NCBI GenBank assembly: GCA_965601665.1
Contig: OZ271833.1
Location: 2,418,001 to 2,482,000, forward strand
Length of the DNA: 64,000 nt
Direction of reading: 5' to 3'
From: JANQNX01 sp965601665
GTDB lineage: Bacteria; Pseudomonadota; Gammaproteobacteria; Eutrophobiales; Eutrophobiaceae
Below the pieces are notes generated by a model that was given only the letters and a program-made list of their open reading frames with translations, ran no database searches and was not told the DNA's origin. Shown in pieces: positions 38,142 through 48,488 of the stretch (position 1 is its first letter; each line of letters begins with the position of its first letter). Both the position numbers and the translations under genes were made by a program.

Positions 38142-39443
38142 ATGCCAGAAACAGACGTACCGCACCTCACAACGGCCCTTTCCGGTCCATTTCAGGACCT
38201 CGAACGTGCCGTACTCGAAAACCAGGCCGGCATTGAGTCCTGGTTTCGCACCGCATGGCGCAACCTTTGCGCGCCGTTTTACGCCTCCGTCGATCTACGC
38301 AATGCCGGGTATAAGATGGCGCCGGTTGATACCAACCTTTTTCCTGCTGGCTTTAACAACCTCAATGTCGCCTTCGAATCGTTGAGCATTCAAGCTGTAC
38401 AAATGGCCATCGAACATATCCGTGTTCCTGTTGACAAGATATTGATCGTGCCTGAAAACCATACTCGCAATCTGTTTTACCTGGAAAACGTCTATCGCTT
38501 GAAAACCATCATCGAGAAGGCCGGTTTCGAGACGCGTATCGGCAGTTTGATGGAAGAGGTTGAGTCAACCATCTCGGTAGCGCTGCCTTCGGGAAATACC
38601 TTGACGCTTGAGCGCATCAACAGGTCCAGAGACCGTGTCAGTGTCGCAGGCTTCGACCCGGATTTAATCCTGTTGAATAATGACCTTGCCGCAGGTAGAC
38701 CGGAAATACTGGAAAACCTCGGGCAATTTGTTACGCCGCCCACCTGCCTGGGCTGGTCTTCACGGCTCAAATCGACACACTTCAGTTTTTATCAGCAACT
38801 GGCACAGGATCTCGCTGGTGTCATTGGTATTGATCCCTGGTTGATTGACCCGATGTTTCGTAACTGTGGTGAAGTGGATTTTATGAAGCGCGAGGGTGTG
38901 GATTGCCTGGCGCGTAATGTTGATGCATTGCTTACAGAAATACAGAAAAAGTATGAACAGCACGGTGTCGATAGCCAGCCGTTTGTCATCGTGAAAGCAG
39001 ATGCCGGTACCTACGGCATGGGGGTAATGACGGTGACAAGCGTTGAGGATGTTACCGAGCTAAATCGCAAGGAACGGACCCGCATGTCGAAAACAAAGGA
39101 AGGACAGAAAGTCTCCCAGGTTATTATCCAGGAGGGCGTCTACACCCATGAAACATGGGGAGCAGAGAATACCGTTGCCGAGCCGGTGGTTTATATGATT
39201 GGTCATCAGGTGGTTGGTGGTTTTTACCGGGTCCATGAAAAGCGTTCGACCAGTCAGAACCTGAATGCGCCGGGCATGCGTTTCGAACCGTTGGCATTCG
39301 ACGATAGTTGTATCTCTCCTGACCCCGATGAAGCACCGGATTGTCATCAAAACCGATTTTATACCTATGGCGTGATTGCCCGACTCGCGCTGTTGGCTGC
39401 AGCCAGAGAGATTAAGGCCGTCAACGCTTGCCCAGACGCTTGA
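38142..39443 (+). CDS. gshA: Glutamate-cysteine ligase, GshA of the Acidithiobacillus-like type
   Basis: First enzyme of glutathione synthesis, joining glutamate and cysteine with ATP. 433 residues. The sequence (SVDLRNAGYKMAPVDTNLFP, FNNLNVAFES, KADAGTYGMGVMTV, YRVHEKRSTSQNLNAPGMRF) belongs to the small GshA family first defined from Acidithiobacillus and related proteobacteria, not to the E. coli or plant-like types. KADAGTYGMG is probably the ATP-grasp glycine loop. gshB is not adjacent. It overlaps algR tail to tail by 23 nt. Confidence 0.9.
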   Translation: MPETDVPHLTTALSGPFQDLERAVLENQAGIESWFRTAWRNLCAPFYASVDLRNAGYKMAPVDTNLFPAGFNNLNVAFESLSIQAVQMAIEHIRVPVDKILIVPENHTRNLFYLENVYRLKTIIEKAGFETRIGSLMEEVESTISVALPSGNTLTLERINRSRDRVSVAGFDPDLILLNNDLAAGRPEILENLGQFVTPPTCLGWSSRLKSTHFSFYQQLAQDLAGVIGIDPWLIDPMFRNCGEVDFMKREGVDCLARNVDALLTEIQKKYEQHGVDSQPFVIVKADAGTYGMGVMTVTSVEDVTELNRKERTRMSKTKEGQKVSQVIIQEGVYTHETWGAENTVAEPVVYMIGHQVVGGFYRVHEKRSTSQNLNAPGMRFEPLAFDDSCISPDPDEAPDCHQNRFYTYGVIARLALLAAAREIKAVNACPDA

Positions 39444-40164
39444 TAATTTCTTTGACGCTGGCAAGGTGCCGACGACTGATCTGAAGTTCATCCTCCATGT
39501 CTTCCAGCCTGATAACGACCTGGTCGGCACTGTTTTTACCTAAACCGCAAATGTGTTTGCGCGCGACCAGTGCGTTGCGATGTATGCGTACGAACGTATC
39601 CGGAAATTCTTCTTCGAGGTTCACCAGGGATTCATCCAGCAGTATGTCTCCGCCTGGCCATGCAGCCGTCACATATTTCTGGTCGGCCTTTAGGTAGTAA
39701 ATGCGTTCGATCGGTATCAGTTCCAGTACGCCATTGACAAGGGCACTGACGTGCGTGCGCCTGCTGCCTTCACTGATTGTTTCACTGAGCGACGTGAGTC
39801 GTGATTGTTGTATGGCCCTGGCCCGTCCGAGCGCAACCTGTAGTCTGTCTTTACGTATGGGTTTTAACAGGTAATCAACCGCGTTGGCATCAAATGCACT
39901 GAGCGCATGGTCCTGGTAGGCAGTAGAAAAAATGATCGCGGGTTGTGACTCCAGCTTTAACAAATGGCGTGCAACTTCAAGACCATCCATGCGTGGCATT
40001 CTTATATCCAGCAGGACAATGTCGGGTGTCATGTCATTGATAAGTTCCAATGCCTCGATGCCATCGCCTGCAACGAACAGGTCGGCGGCAGGTTGTAGTT
40101 CGTTTACCAGTTGCTGCATGCGCTCACGCGCCAGCGGTTCATCATCAACGATCAGTATTTTCAT
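39421..40164 (-). CDS. algR: AlgR-like LytTR response regulator
   Basis: 247 residues. Receiver domain with [15 protein letters not shown], phospho-aspartate in IVLLDIRMPRMDG and YLLKPIRKD; C-terminal LytTR DNA-binding domain with RIYYLKADQKYVTAA, EEFPDTFVRIHRNALVA and ISRRHLASVKEII. In Pseudomonas AlgR controls alginate, type IV pili and virulence genes. It follows algZ with a 20-nt overlap, and algZ-algR is divergent from argH as in Pseudomonas. The usual downstream hemC is absent, replaced by the convergent gshA. Confidence 0.9.
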   Translation of the reverse strand: MKILIVDDEPLARERMQQLVNELQPAADLFVAGDGIEALELINDMTPDIVLLDIRMPRMDGLEVARHLLKLESQPAIIFSTAYQDHALSAFDANAVDYLLKPIRKDRLQVALGRARAIQQSRLTSLSETISEGSRRTHVSALVNGVLELIPIERIYYLKADQKYVTAAWPGGDILLDESLVNLEEEFPDTFVRIHRNALVARKHICGLGKNSADQVVIRLEDMEDELQISRRHLASVKEIIKRLGKR

Positions 40165-41203
40165 GGGTCTGGTACGGTAATGTCACGGTTACCCGGTATT
40201 GCCGCGGTTCATTATCTATCTGTAATTCGCAGTTATCGCCAAACACATTAAGCAGCCGCTGGCGGATGTTCTCCTGCGCCAGGCGATTACCGTGGGGTGA
40301 ATCCGGACTGTTGCCTTCGGGCAGCGGGTTCAGGATTGCGATGCGAATGCGATTATCAATCAATTCACCACTGATCCTGATACAGCCGCCGTCAGTGATA
40401 CGCTCGATGCCATGATAGATACTGTTTTCCAGTAATGGCTGCAGGCTAAGCGGCGGAACCAGTGCATTGTCGGGTATGTTATCGATCTCCCATCGCACCT
40501 GCAGTCGATCACCAAGACGCAGTCCCTCTATGCGCAGGTACAGCTCACAGAGTTTCCATTCCTCACTCACCGGGTAAAGTCGGGTGGGTTCCAACAGGCT
40601 GGCCCGGAACAACTCAGCCAGATCTTCAACGGCGGTTTCAGCCTTGGCCGGGGCGGTGCGGGTCAGGCTGGCAATACTGTTCATACAATTAAACAGGAAA
40701 TGCGGGCGTATTCGTGATTGCAGGGCCTGCAGGCGAGACTCGGCCACTACCTCAATATTGTGGCGCCATTCATGTTGAATATACAGGTAACGCAATACCA
40801 GGCCGCCGATGATGGCTGCGATGGCCAGTGATCGGAAGACAAACGGGATATGCGTATTGCTTGTCGTCTGCGGGCTACTGTAGACGATCCACCAGGCGAG
40901 TTCGGTGATAATCAGCGTGATCAGTAAAATAATGCAGTAACTGGCGCTGACGGCCCTGACGATGGTGAGCCTGTTCAGCGTTTGCCGAAACAGACACAGC
41001 AGACCGACGCAACTTAATGCGATCCACTGGATAAACAGGGAATTCATTGCCAGGTTATAGAGTAATTGCTGGCTATCCATGATCTTGTTAATAGATAGCA
41101 CAATGGCAAGTATCTCGGCGCTGAACAGCACCACGAACAACACGCGGACGCTACAGAAGTCTGGCAGGAAGTTTGAACTCTGGCTGGATTCAGTAGTTGT
41201 CAT
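40145..41203 (-). CDS. algZ: AlgZ/FimS-like sensor histidine kinase
   Basis: 352 residues from the ATG at 41203, chosen because upstream codons run into the argH promoter region. Four to five membrane segments occupy about 20-160. The cytoplasmic part has the atypical kinase box [17 protein letters not shown], the N-box [14 protein letters not shown] and a glycine-containing end ([18 protein letters not shown]), the His_kinase/HATPase layout of AlgZ, FimS and LytS. Overlap with algR suggests tight co-translation. Confidence 0.88.
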   Translation of the reverse strand: MTTTESSQSSNFLPDFCSVRVLFVVLFSAEILAIVLSINKIMDSQQLLYNLAMNSLFIQWIALSCVGLLCLFRQTLNRLTIVRAVSASYCIILLITLIITELAWWIVYSSPQTTSNTHIPFVFRSLAIAAIIGGLVLRYLYIQHEWRHNIEVVAESRLQALQSRIRPHFLFNCMNSIASLTRTAPAKAETAVEDLAELFRASLLEPTRLYPVSEEWKLCELYLRIEGLRLGDRLQVRWEIDNIPDNALVPPLSLQPLLENSIYHGIERITDGGCIRISGELIDNRIRIAILNPLPEGNSPDSPHGNRLAQENIRQRLLNVFGDNCELQIDNEPRQYRVTVTLPYQTHENTDR

Positions 41204-41271
41204 GGGAAAAGCGCGTGGTTTACCGGCAGCATACGTTATACTGTGCGCCAAATAAACGAAGCACGACAGCA

Positions 41272-42657
41272 ATGAGTAAGGATAACAAGCACAAACCCTG
41301 GGGCGGTCGCTTTACAGCACCGACAGATGAATTTGTCGAACAGTTCACGCAGTCCGTCTCCTACGATCAGCGATTGGCCCATTATGACATCATGGGATCG
41401 ATTGCTCACGTGCGCATGCTGGCAAGGGTCAAGGTGCTTTCCGACGATGAATGCGAGCAGATCGTTGCAGGCTTGAATACGATTCAACAACGTATCGAAC
41501 AAGACACATTTAGCTGGTCAACCGCGCTGGAAGATGTCCACATGAATATAGAAACGGCGCTGGTCGCGGAGATTGGCGACTTCGGCAAGAAACTGCACAC
41601 GGGACGCTCGCGTAATGACCAGGTGGCGACGGACATACGCCTGTATTGTCGCGCGGAAGTGGATGCCATTCATGCATTACTCACCGATGTCTTAAAGTCT
41701 ATACATGCGCTGGCATCGCAACATGTCAATACCATCATGCCAGGCTTTACCCACTTGCAATCAGCACAACCGGTCACGTTTGGTCACCATTTGCTGGCCT
41801 GGGCGGAAATGCTGCTGCGCGATCGTGACCGACTACAGGACTGTCGTCGACGAATCAACCTGTTACCGTTAGGTGCGGCCGCATTGGCAGGCACCAGTTA
41901 TCCTATCGATCGTGAGTCGGTGGCCAGTGAGCTTGGTTTTGACGGTGTTACGCAGAATTCACTGGATTCGGTTAGCGACAGGGATTTCGTTATTGAGCTG
42001 GCTGCTGCTTGCAGCCTGATCATGATGCACCTGTCACGCTTTTCAGAAGAGCTGATCATCTGGATGTCACAAGCGTCAGGCTTTATCGAGATTGGTGATG
42101 CCTGGTGCACCGGATCGTCGATTATGCCGCAAAAGAAAAACCCGGATATTCCCGAACTCGTTCGCGGCAAGACCGGGCGAGTCTATGGCAGTTTGATGTC
42201 GTTATTGACGTTAATGAAGGCACAGCCGCTGGCCTACAATCGCGATAACCAGGAAGATAAGGAAGCATTATTTGATGCGCTCGATACAGTCAAGATGTGC
42301 CTGCTGGCCTACAGCGGCATGGTGCCTACCATTACAGTGAACAAGGCAACCATGTATGAGGCAGCGGCCAAAGGCTTTGCCACGGCAACCGATCTCGCTG
42401 ATTATCTCGTGGTTAACGGGTTGCCGTTCAGGGATGCCCATGAGGCGGTTGGCAAGATCGTGCAGTTCGCCATTCAGGCAGACAAACCGCTGGATAAACT
42501 GACGCTGCAAGAACTGCAACAGTTCTGTGATGTCATTAATGATGAGGTCTTCGCCGTACTGACACTCGAAGGTTCGGTAGCAGCCAGGAACCATATCGGC
42601 GGTACTGCCCCGACGCAGGTTGAGCAGGCGCTGTCCCGACTCGAACAAATGATTTAA
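41272..42657 (+). CDS. argH: Argininosuccinate lyase
   Basis: Splits argininosuccinate into arginine and fumarate, the last step of arginine synthesis. 461 residues from the ATG at 41272 (upstream frame discarded: relatives start close to the KPWGGRF motif). [36 protein letters not shown] and the fumarase-superfamily signature [12 protein letters not shown] are intact. A TATACT hexamer at 41237-41242 could be its -10, without a good -35. It is followed 14 nt later by the AsmA-family gene. Confidence 0.96.
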   Translation: MSKDNKHKPWGGRFTAPTDEFVEQFTQSVSYDQRLAHYDIMGSIAHVRMLARVKVLSDDECEQIVAGLNTIQQRIEQDTFSWSTALEDVHMNIETALVAEIGDFGKKLHTGRSRNDQVATDIRLYCRAEVDAIHALLTDVLKSIHALASQHVNTIMPGFTHLQSAQPVTFGHHLLAWAEMLLRDRDRLQDCRRRINLLPLGAAALAGTSYPIDRESVASELGFDGVTQNSLDSVSDRDFVIELAAACSLIMMHLSRFSEELIIWMSQASGFIEIGDAWCTGSSIMPQKKNPDIPELVRGKTGRVYGSLMSLLTLMKAQPLAYNRDNQEDKEALFDALDTVKMCLLAYSGMVPTITVNKATMYEAAAKGFATATDLADYLVVNGLPFRDAHEAVGKIVQFAIQADKPLDKLTLQELQQFCDVINDEVFAVLTLEGSVAARNHIGGTAPTQVEQALSRLEQMI

Positions 42658-42671
42658 AGGATTTACGTCTG

Positions 42672-45600
42672 ATGAAATTAATAAAGAGATTGGCCATCGG
42701 CCTCGCAATCGTTTTACTCCTGGTCATTGGCCTCGCTGTTATTGGCGTGTCCACGTTTGATCCTAATGATTACAAACAGCGCATTGCCGATAAGGTAAAG
42801 GAAGATACCGGCCGTGAGTTGCAAATTGATGGTGAGATTCAGCTTAGCATTTACCCCTGGCTGGGACTGGAACTGAACGGGATCACGCTGGGAAATGCGG
42901 CCGGTTTCGGTGACACGCCCTTTCTGAAGACAAACCGGATCAAGGCCCGGGTCAAACTATTGCCACTGCTGCGCAAGGAGTTGGAGATGGATACGCTGCT
43001 ATTGCATGGCGCGACCCTGAACCTGGCCCGCAATGCTGATGGGATTACGAACTGGGAAGACCTGGCAAAACCGGCGGATGACACGGCGGAGAAACAGGAC
43101 GCTGCAATGCCGTTTGCTGCTCTGGTACTGGGCGGAATCGATGTCAAAGATATCAACATCTATTGGGATGACAAGCAGGCTGCAGTTACGGCACAGTTGA
43201 CCGATTTGATGATCTCCACCGGTGAGTTGGTGCTGGGTGCACCTATTGAGATTAAAGCAGGCCTAAATGTCGGCGCATCCAAACCGGCACTGGAATCGCG
43301 CATTGATTTTACTGGCACGCTCACTTACGACGATAGCGGCAACGTACTGACTCTCAAACCCATGTTGCTGGAATCCACTGTCAAAGGAAAGGCGATCCCC
43401 GGTGGCGAATCCAGTATCCGGCTGTCATCAGAAATCATGGTTGATATGGATGAAGATATGGCCACGATCAGTGCGCTGCAAATCAACGCGTTTGACACAG
43501 CGGTCACGGGGCAACTTGAGGCTGCAGGTATTGAATCAGGTTTGCCGCAAGCTAAAGGTGAACTGACTATCAAAGGTGAAGACCTGCCAGGGCTGTTCAA
43601 GATATTTGAAATCGAACCGTTGGCAACACAGCTGGCAGGCATTGAACCACGCAGCTTTGATATCAATACCCGGTTTGATGCCGATCTGAAACGCAATGAC
43701 ATTAGCGTTCCTGAGCTTTCCATAGACGTGCTCGGGAACAAGGTCAACGCCAACGTCATTGCCCGTAACGTCAAGTCGGATACACCGGCAGCCAGGGGTG
43801 CAATCAAGGCCAGTGGTCCAAATTTACCCATCCTGCTGTCACTGGCATCGCAGCTCAAGGGTGACAGCAAGGAAAAGGTATCTGCGTTATCGAAAGAGTT
43901 GAAAGCTGCCCCCGGTGCTTTTTCGATTGCAACCGATTTTGATGTGGATATGCAGGCCGGTTCCGTGGCATTGCCCGCATTGTCGATCCAGGCACTCGGT
44001 GTAGACACGAGTGGCAACCTGACCGGTGACAAGTTGCAAAGCGGTGCCCCTTCGCTCAGTGGCGGCATCACTATCAAGGGTAAAAATTTACCCACACTGG
44101 TTCGCATTGCAGCTGCATTTGCCGGCGACGGCACCCAGGACTTATCCGCCCTTGGCACACAGCTGAAAGCCGTACCGGCAACCTTTACTGTTGAAACCGA
44201 GTTTGGTTCCAGCGCCGATGCGATAGAAGTCAGCAAGTTGGCAATCAATGCATTGGGTCTGACCAGCGCCGGCAAGTTAAGTATCGGCAATGCGCTGTCT
44301 GATAAACCGACATTAACAGGATCACTTGATGCCAGCGGCCCAGATTTACCATTGCTGTTACTGGTAGCTGGCAGCATGCAAGGCAAGGACAGCGGTCTTG
44401 CCACGTTGGCAAAAGATCTGGGCAGAATCAAGGACAAGCAGTTCACGCTGGCAACCGAATTTGATCTGAATACAGGAACCGGTCAGCTTGTCCTGCCCAA
44501 GCTTGACTTCAAGTCACTCGGTATCGAACTTGATGCCAACCTGGCAGGTAAAAATGACAATATCGATGGCCAGCTGACACTGGCCAGTAACAAGCCTAAA
44601 CCATTACTAACCGCGCTCAGGCAACCGGACCTCGCGCAAGTGCTAAACTCATTCAAGCTTTCGTCGGGCATCAGTGGCGGTGCCAGTCGCATGAAACTCG
44701 ACCCGCTATCTTTTAACGCGGTGTTATCCGGCAAGCAGATTCCTGATTCTCCTGTTACTTTAGCTGTCAATGCAGTTACCGATGTGGATCTCGACAAGGA
44801 AGTGGTTGCCATCAACAACCTTTCCATTAACGGACTGGGACTGGATGTCAGCGGTCAGTTAACGGCGAAGCAATATAGCACCTCGCCAGCATTGAGCGGC
44901 AATCTTGATGTGGCGCCGTTCAACCTGCGGCAACTGCTGGTCTCGCTAAACCAGGACGTACCGAAAACGGCGGACGCGAATGTGCTGAAGAAAGTTGCGC
45001 TCAAAACCGCATTTAGCGGTGACGGTAACAGCATTCAATTAAAAGGACTGGATGCGGTGCTGGATGATTCGCAACTAAAAGGCGACATTAATCTGCTTAG
45101 TATGTCACCGTTGAACCTCGAGTTTGGTTTGGGCATTGATCAATTCAACCTGGATCGTTATCTGCCCCCCAAGCCAAAAGAACAGCAACAGAAACCGGCC
45201 GCAACCCCCGAAACTGCCGCAGCCGCCGTCGCTACAGAGATCCCGGTTGAGACCTTGCGAGCCATCAGGATCAAGGGTGATTTTGCCATGGGACAATTCG
45301 TTGTTTCGAATGCCAGGTTAACCGACCTCGAACTCAGCGTCCGCGCTGACAAGGGCGATATCAAACTGTCACCCATCAAGGCAAAGCTGTATGACGGTGG
45401 TTATGATGGCACTATCCGGCTCGATGCTACCGGTAAGGAACCCACCCTGGTAACAGATTCGTCATTAACCGGCGTGCAAACGGGGCCGCTGGTCAAGGAT
45501 GTGGCGGATACCGAGGATATTTCTGGCGAAGCCAATATAAACCTGTCCCTGAATACATCAGGTAAAGATACCAGCGTCATGAAACGGCGCCTGTCTGGTA

Positions 45601-46223
45601 AAGGGGAATTGAAATTCCTGGAAGGCATCTTCCGCGGTATCGATATCAACAGCGTGTTGCATCAAATCGAAATACTGCTTGAATCGAAGCAGGTGAGACC
45701 GATTAATACCGAAGGTGAAACACAGTTTAAATCAGTGACGGCGACGATGGATATCAAGAACGGTGTTGTCAATAACAACGACATGCTGATGCTCGCGAAT
45801 GGTTTCAAAGTCAAGGGTGAAGGCATGATGGTGAACCTGAATGATGAAACATGGAAATATAACCTGACTGTACTGGTTGACCCTGGCAGTGCCACACGCG
45901 GAGAGGAGCGCTATAACCTGGGTGGCTACGATGTGCTGATTAAATGCCGTGGCAAGATCATGGATAAAAAGTGCATTCCTGATCTGGAGTCCATGATCAA
46001 CGCCTTGTTCAAGGATACGTTGAAAAACAAGCTTGGCGACGTGTTGGGCTTGCCCAAGCAAAAACAGTCTGCACCGGCGCCACAAGACGCGGCGCCCGCC
46101 GAACCTGACAAGTCACCTGCTGAATCGACCCCCGCTGAGCAGCAGCAACAAAAACAGTTGAAGCCTGAAGATGTCATCAAGGAAGAACTGGGCAAGGGTC
46201 TGAAGAAACTGTTTGATTTTTAA
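42672..46223 (+). CDS. AsmA-family protein with internal repeats
   Basis: 1183 residues. An N-terminal membrane anchor (LAIGLAIVLLLVIGLAVIGV) precedes the AsmA start motif VSTFDPNDYKQRI. A C-terminal AsmA domain follows, with FLEGIFRGIDINSVLHQIEI and GNGFKVKGEGMM-like strands. The middle (about 43550-44700) holds four to five copies of an ~85-residue unit built around LxASGPNLPxLLxLAxxxxGD...LKxxPxxFxxxTEFD. AsmA-like proteins form long beta-groove bridges thought to carry lipids between membranes; extra units would lengthen the bridge. The C-terminus is Ala/Pro/Gln-rich. Confidence 0.85.
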   Translation: MKLIKRLAIGLAIVLLLVIGLAVIGVSTFDPNDYKQRIADKVKEDTGRELQIDGEIQLSIYPWLGLELNGITLGNAAGFGDTPFLKTNRIKARVKLLPLLRKELEMDTLLLHGATLNLARNADGITNWEDLAKPADDTAEKQDAAMPFAALVLGGIDVKDINIYWDDKQAAVTAQLTDLMISTGELVLGAPIEIKAGLNVGASKPALESRIDFTGTLTYDDSGNVLTLKPMLLESTVKGKAIPGGESSIRLSSEIMVDMDEDMATISALQINAFDTAVTGQLEAAGIESGLPQAKGELTIKGEDLPGLFKIFEIEPLATQLAGIEPRSFDINTRFDADLKRNDISVPELSIDVLGNKVNANVIARNVKSDTPAARGAIKASGPNLPILLSLASQLKGDSKEKVSALSKELKAAPGAFSIATDFDVDMQAGSVALPALSIQALGVDTSGNLTGDKLQSGAPSLSGGITIKGKNLPTLVRIAAAFAGDGTQDLSALGTQLKAVPATFTVETEFGSSADAIEVSKLAINALGLTSAGKLSIGNALSDKPTLTGSLDASGPDLPLLLLVAGSMQGKDSGLATLAKDLGRIKDKQFTLATEFDLNTGTGQLVLPKLDFKSLGIELDANLAGKNDNIDGQLTLASNKPKPLLTALRQPDLAQVLNSFKLSSGISGGASRMKLDPLSFNAVLSGKQIPDSPVTLAVNAVTDVDLDKEVVAINNLSINGLGLDVSGQLTAKQYSTSPALSGNLDVAPFNLRQLLVSLNQDVPKTADANVLKKVALKTAFSGDGNSIQLKGLDAVLDDSQLKGDINLLSMSPLNLEFGLGIDQFNLDRYLPPKPKEQQQKPAATPETAAAAVATEIPVETLRAIRIKGDFAMGQFVVSNARLTDLELSVRADKGDIKLSPIKAKLYDGGYDGTIRLDATGKEPTLVTDSSLTGVQTGPLVKDVADTEDISGEANINLSLNTSGKDTSVMKRRLSGKGELKFLEGIFRGIDINSVLHQIEILLESKQVRPINTEGETQFKSVTATMDIKNGVVNNNDMLMLANGFKVKGEGMMVNLNDETWKYNLTVLVDPGSATRGEERYNLGGYDVLIKCRGKIMDKKCIPDLESMINALFKDTLKNKLGDVLGLPKQKQSAPAPQDAAPAEPDKSPAESTPAEQQQQKQLKPEDVIKEELGKGLKKLFDF

Positions 46224-46233
46224 TGTGACGGGA

Positions 46234-47292
46234 ATGCCGCAAAACAGTTTCGCGGATACGTTGCTCGACTGGTTTGAACGACATGGCCGCAAGGACCTGC
46301 CCTGGCAGCAACAGCGTACACCTTACCGTGTCTGGGTGTCCGAGATCATGCTACAACAAACGCAGGTGAGTACGGTTATTCCGTACTACCAGCGCTTTAT
46401 GCAGTCTTTTCCTGACGTCCACTCGCTGGCAACAGCACCACTGGATGATGTGTTGCACTTCTGGACGGGACTGGGTTACTACGCCCGGGCACGCAACCTT
46501 CACAAGGCGGCAACAATAGTAACCAACGACTATGCTGGAACATTCCCTGATGACATCGAGGCCCTGGTTGGACTGCCGGGCATAGGCCGTTCGACGGCAG
46601 GTGCGATATTGGCCCTGTCTGCTGGTCAGCGCCAGCCTATCCTTGATGGTAATGTCAAACGCGTCTTATGCCGCTACCATGCCATTGCTGGATGGCCGGG
46701 TAAAAAATCCGTTGAGAATCGATTATGGGAACTGGCTGAGACTTACACGCCGACCAAACAGGTTACGGATTATACCCAGGCAATCATGGATCTCGGCGCG
46801 ACGGTCTGTACCCGCAGTCGGCCGGCATGCGAGGCCTGCCCGGTAGCCAAAGGCTGCCAGGCGCGCCGAACACAAACACAGGATGTTTTCCCTGAGCGCA
46901 AGCCAAAAAAGAACCTGCCGGTGCGCGACACCGTGTTTGTCATTGTTGAAAATGAACATGGTGAGGTGTTGTTACAGCAACGGCCACCAACCGGTATCTG
47001 GGGCGGGCTATGGAGTTTCCCGGAATTTGATATGCGGGACGATATCGCCAAATGCCTGGCACAACGTCTTGGTTTGTCTGTGTTAACATTAACTGAATTG
47101 CCCGGCATCAAGCACACGTTTAGCCATTTTCAATTGTTGATTAAACCTGTGCTCGTGAAGGCAAATGTAACGCTGCAGTTGAATGACGCCACGGATGTAT
47201 GCTGGATGTTGCCGGGTTCCGAAGAGAAGATCGGGTTTCCCGCGCCCGTCGTCAACATTATGAATATACTCAAAACCAGGAGAAATAACTGA
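46234..47292 (+). CDS. mutY: A/G-specific adenine DNA glycosylase MutY
   Basis: Removes adenine mispaired with 8-oxoguanine. 352 residues from the ATG at 46234, which matches the family N-terminus ([20 protein letters not shown]). [12 protein letters not shown], the helix-hairpin-helix [12 protein letters not shown] with the catalytic aspartate in [10 protein letters not shown], the iron-sulfur cluster spacing C-x6-C-x2-C-x5-C at about residues 197-213, and a C-terminal Nudix-like 8-oxoG-recognition domain are all present. It overlaps yggX by 1 nt, the same pairing as in E. coli. Confidence 0.96.
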   Translation: MPQNSFADTLLDWFERHGRKDLPWQQQRTPYRVWVSEIMLQQTQVSTVIPYYQRFMQSFPDVHSLATAPLDDVLHFWTGLGYYARARNLHKAATIVTNDYAGTFPDDIEALVGLPGIGRSTAGAILALSAGQRQPILDGNVKRVLCRYHAIAGWPGKKSVENRLWELAETYTPTKQVTDYTQAIMDLGATVCTRSRPACEACPVAKGCQARRTQTQDVFPERKPKKNLPVRDTVFVIVENEHGEVLLQQRPPTGIWGGLWSFPEFDMRDDIAKCLAQRLGLSVLTLTELPGIKHTFSHFQLLIKPVLVKANVTLQLNDATDVCWMLPGSEEKIGFPAPVVNIMNILKTRRNN

Positions 47293-47564
47293 TGAGCCGT
47301 ACTGTACAGTGCGTAAAACTTGGTAAAGAAGCGGAAGGGTTGGACCGTATGCCCTATCCCGGCGAACTTGGGCAGCGCGTTTTCGACAATGTCTCGAAAG
47401 AAGCCTGGCAACAATGGCTGGAGCATCAGACCATGTTAATTAATGAATATCGGCTGACACCAATAGAACCCAAGGCCAGGAAATTCCTTGAGGAGGAGAT
47501 GGAAAAATTCTTTTTTGGTGGCGGCTCAGACAAACCGAAGGAGTTCGTCGCTCCCGAGGAGTAG
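47292..47564 (+). CDS. yggX: Probable Fe(2+)-trafficking protein YggX
   Basis: 90 residues. [44 protein letters not shown] and [10 protein letters not shown] are the conserved blocks of YggX, which protects iron-sulfur proteins from oxidation. The single conserved Cys is near residue 7. TGATG overlap with mutY implies translational coupling. It is the last core gene before the tRNA-Phe island site. Confidence 0.96.
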   Translation: MSRTVQCVKLGKEAEGLDRMPYPGELGQRVFDNVSKEAWQQWLEHQTMLINEYRLTPIEPKARKFLEEEMEKFFFGGGSDKPKEFVAPEE

Positions 47565-47570
47565 CCTAAC

Positions 47571-47599
47571 TTGACGAAATAGCGCGAGACCGGTTTAAT
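47571..47599 (+). promoter_or_regulatory. tRNA-Phe promoter
   Basis: TTGACG (47571-47576), 17-bp spacer, TTTAAT (47594-47599), followed by a GC-rich discriminator (ACGCGTC) as in stringently controlled stable-RNA promoters. The tRNA begins about 36 nt after the expected start site. Confidence 0.72.
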
Positions 47600-47641
47600 A
47601 CGCGTCTTTTTGCAATTCTACTTCCGTAGTTATTTCACAAT

Positions 47642-47717
47642 GGCCAGGTAGCTCAGTCGGTAGAGCAGGGGACTGAAAATCCCTGTGTCGGCAGTTCGAT
47701 TCTGTCCCTGGCCACCA
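47642..47717 (+). tRNA. tRNA-Phe (anticodon GAA)
   Basis: 76 nt including encoded CCA. The acceptor stem GGCCAGG pairs with CCTGGCC, D-loop AGCTCAGTCGGTAGAGC and T-loop GTTCGAT are normal, and the anticodon GAA is at 47675-47677. It is intact. Its 3' half (47670-47719) recurs exactly at 52908-52957 and, diverged, at 59488-59537, so it is the probable attachment site of two islands. Confidence 0.97.
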
Positions 47718-47771
47718 TTTAACTCAACGACCTAGACACTTCAATCTATACCGAATCACTAAATGCGGACA

Positions 47772-48431
47772 CTAGGCACAGATAGTCAGCTTTGTTGATA
47801 GCTTATCGACTACTCTAGGAATAGATCCGTAAGCTTTCTCCATAGATTCTTTGTGTCTAGTATCACCGAATTCCTGGTATTCGACGCGTATTTCATATGT
47901 TTCATCTACACCAAGGTATTTGCTAATTATTTGAAGATGGGGCGATAAATGGTTCATTTCTTCTCTTGCTTCACCCTTGCCAAAACCAAATTCTCCACAT
48001 GATGTGAGTAAAACAAGCGCCTTTTCTGTAAGAATAGGCTCTAGCGGATAGTCACCACGGCTTAAATCAAAGCTGAAAGTTTTATTTATTCGCACAACTT
48101 GATCTACCCAGGCTTTCAATGCGGCAGGCATACCATAGTTATACATTGGTGTTGTAATAATGATTACACTTGCTGTAGATAATTCATCAATCAACATATC
48201 AGATTGCGTTAGTAATGAAGTCTGCTCATCTGTTCTTTCATTTTCTGGAGTAAAAGCAGCCGCTATCCAACTTTCACAAATAAAATCAGGCGGCGAGCTG
48301 CCAACGTCTCTATAGATAAAAGTGTCTTCTGGGTTTGCAGAGAGCCAATGGTTTTTAAATTCAGTTCCTAATGATCTTGAAATAGAACGAGATTTACGCG
48401 CACTTGCATCTATATGAAGTAAAGTAGTCAT
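47772..48431 (-). CDS. azoR: FMN-dependent NADH azoreductase / quinone reductase
   Basis: 219 residues with flavodoxin-like fold. LLHIDASARKSRSISRSL near the N-terminus (phosphate-binding loop for FMN), TTPMYNYGMPAALKAWVDQV and SCGEFGFGKG are the AzoR hallmarks. The enzyme reduces quinones and azo compounds with NADH and helps against electrophile stress. It is the last gene of the operon running leftward from about 51390, and it is convergent with the tRNA. Confidence 0.85.
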   Translation of the reverse strand: MTTLLHIDASARKSRSISRSLGTEFKNHWLSANPEDTFIYRDVGSSPPDFICESWIAAAFTPENERTDEQTSLLTQSDMLIDELSTASVIIITTPMYNYGMPAALKAWVDQVVRINKTFSFDLSRGDYPLEPILTEKALVLLTSCGEFGFGKGEAREEMNHLSPHLQIISKYLGVDETYEIRVEYQEFGDTRHKESMEKAYGSIPRVVDKLSTKLTICA

Positions 48432-48488
48432 TATATTTACCTTTTGTGATTTAATATTTGTTATGGTGTTTTGGAAAAAAAGTCATCA

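Noticed and set aside
43325..44446. 373-residue minus-strand frame opposite the AsmA gene
   Set aside because: Its length is a by-product of the biased composition of the AsmA repeats; Ser/Leu-rich without any domain.
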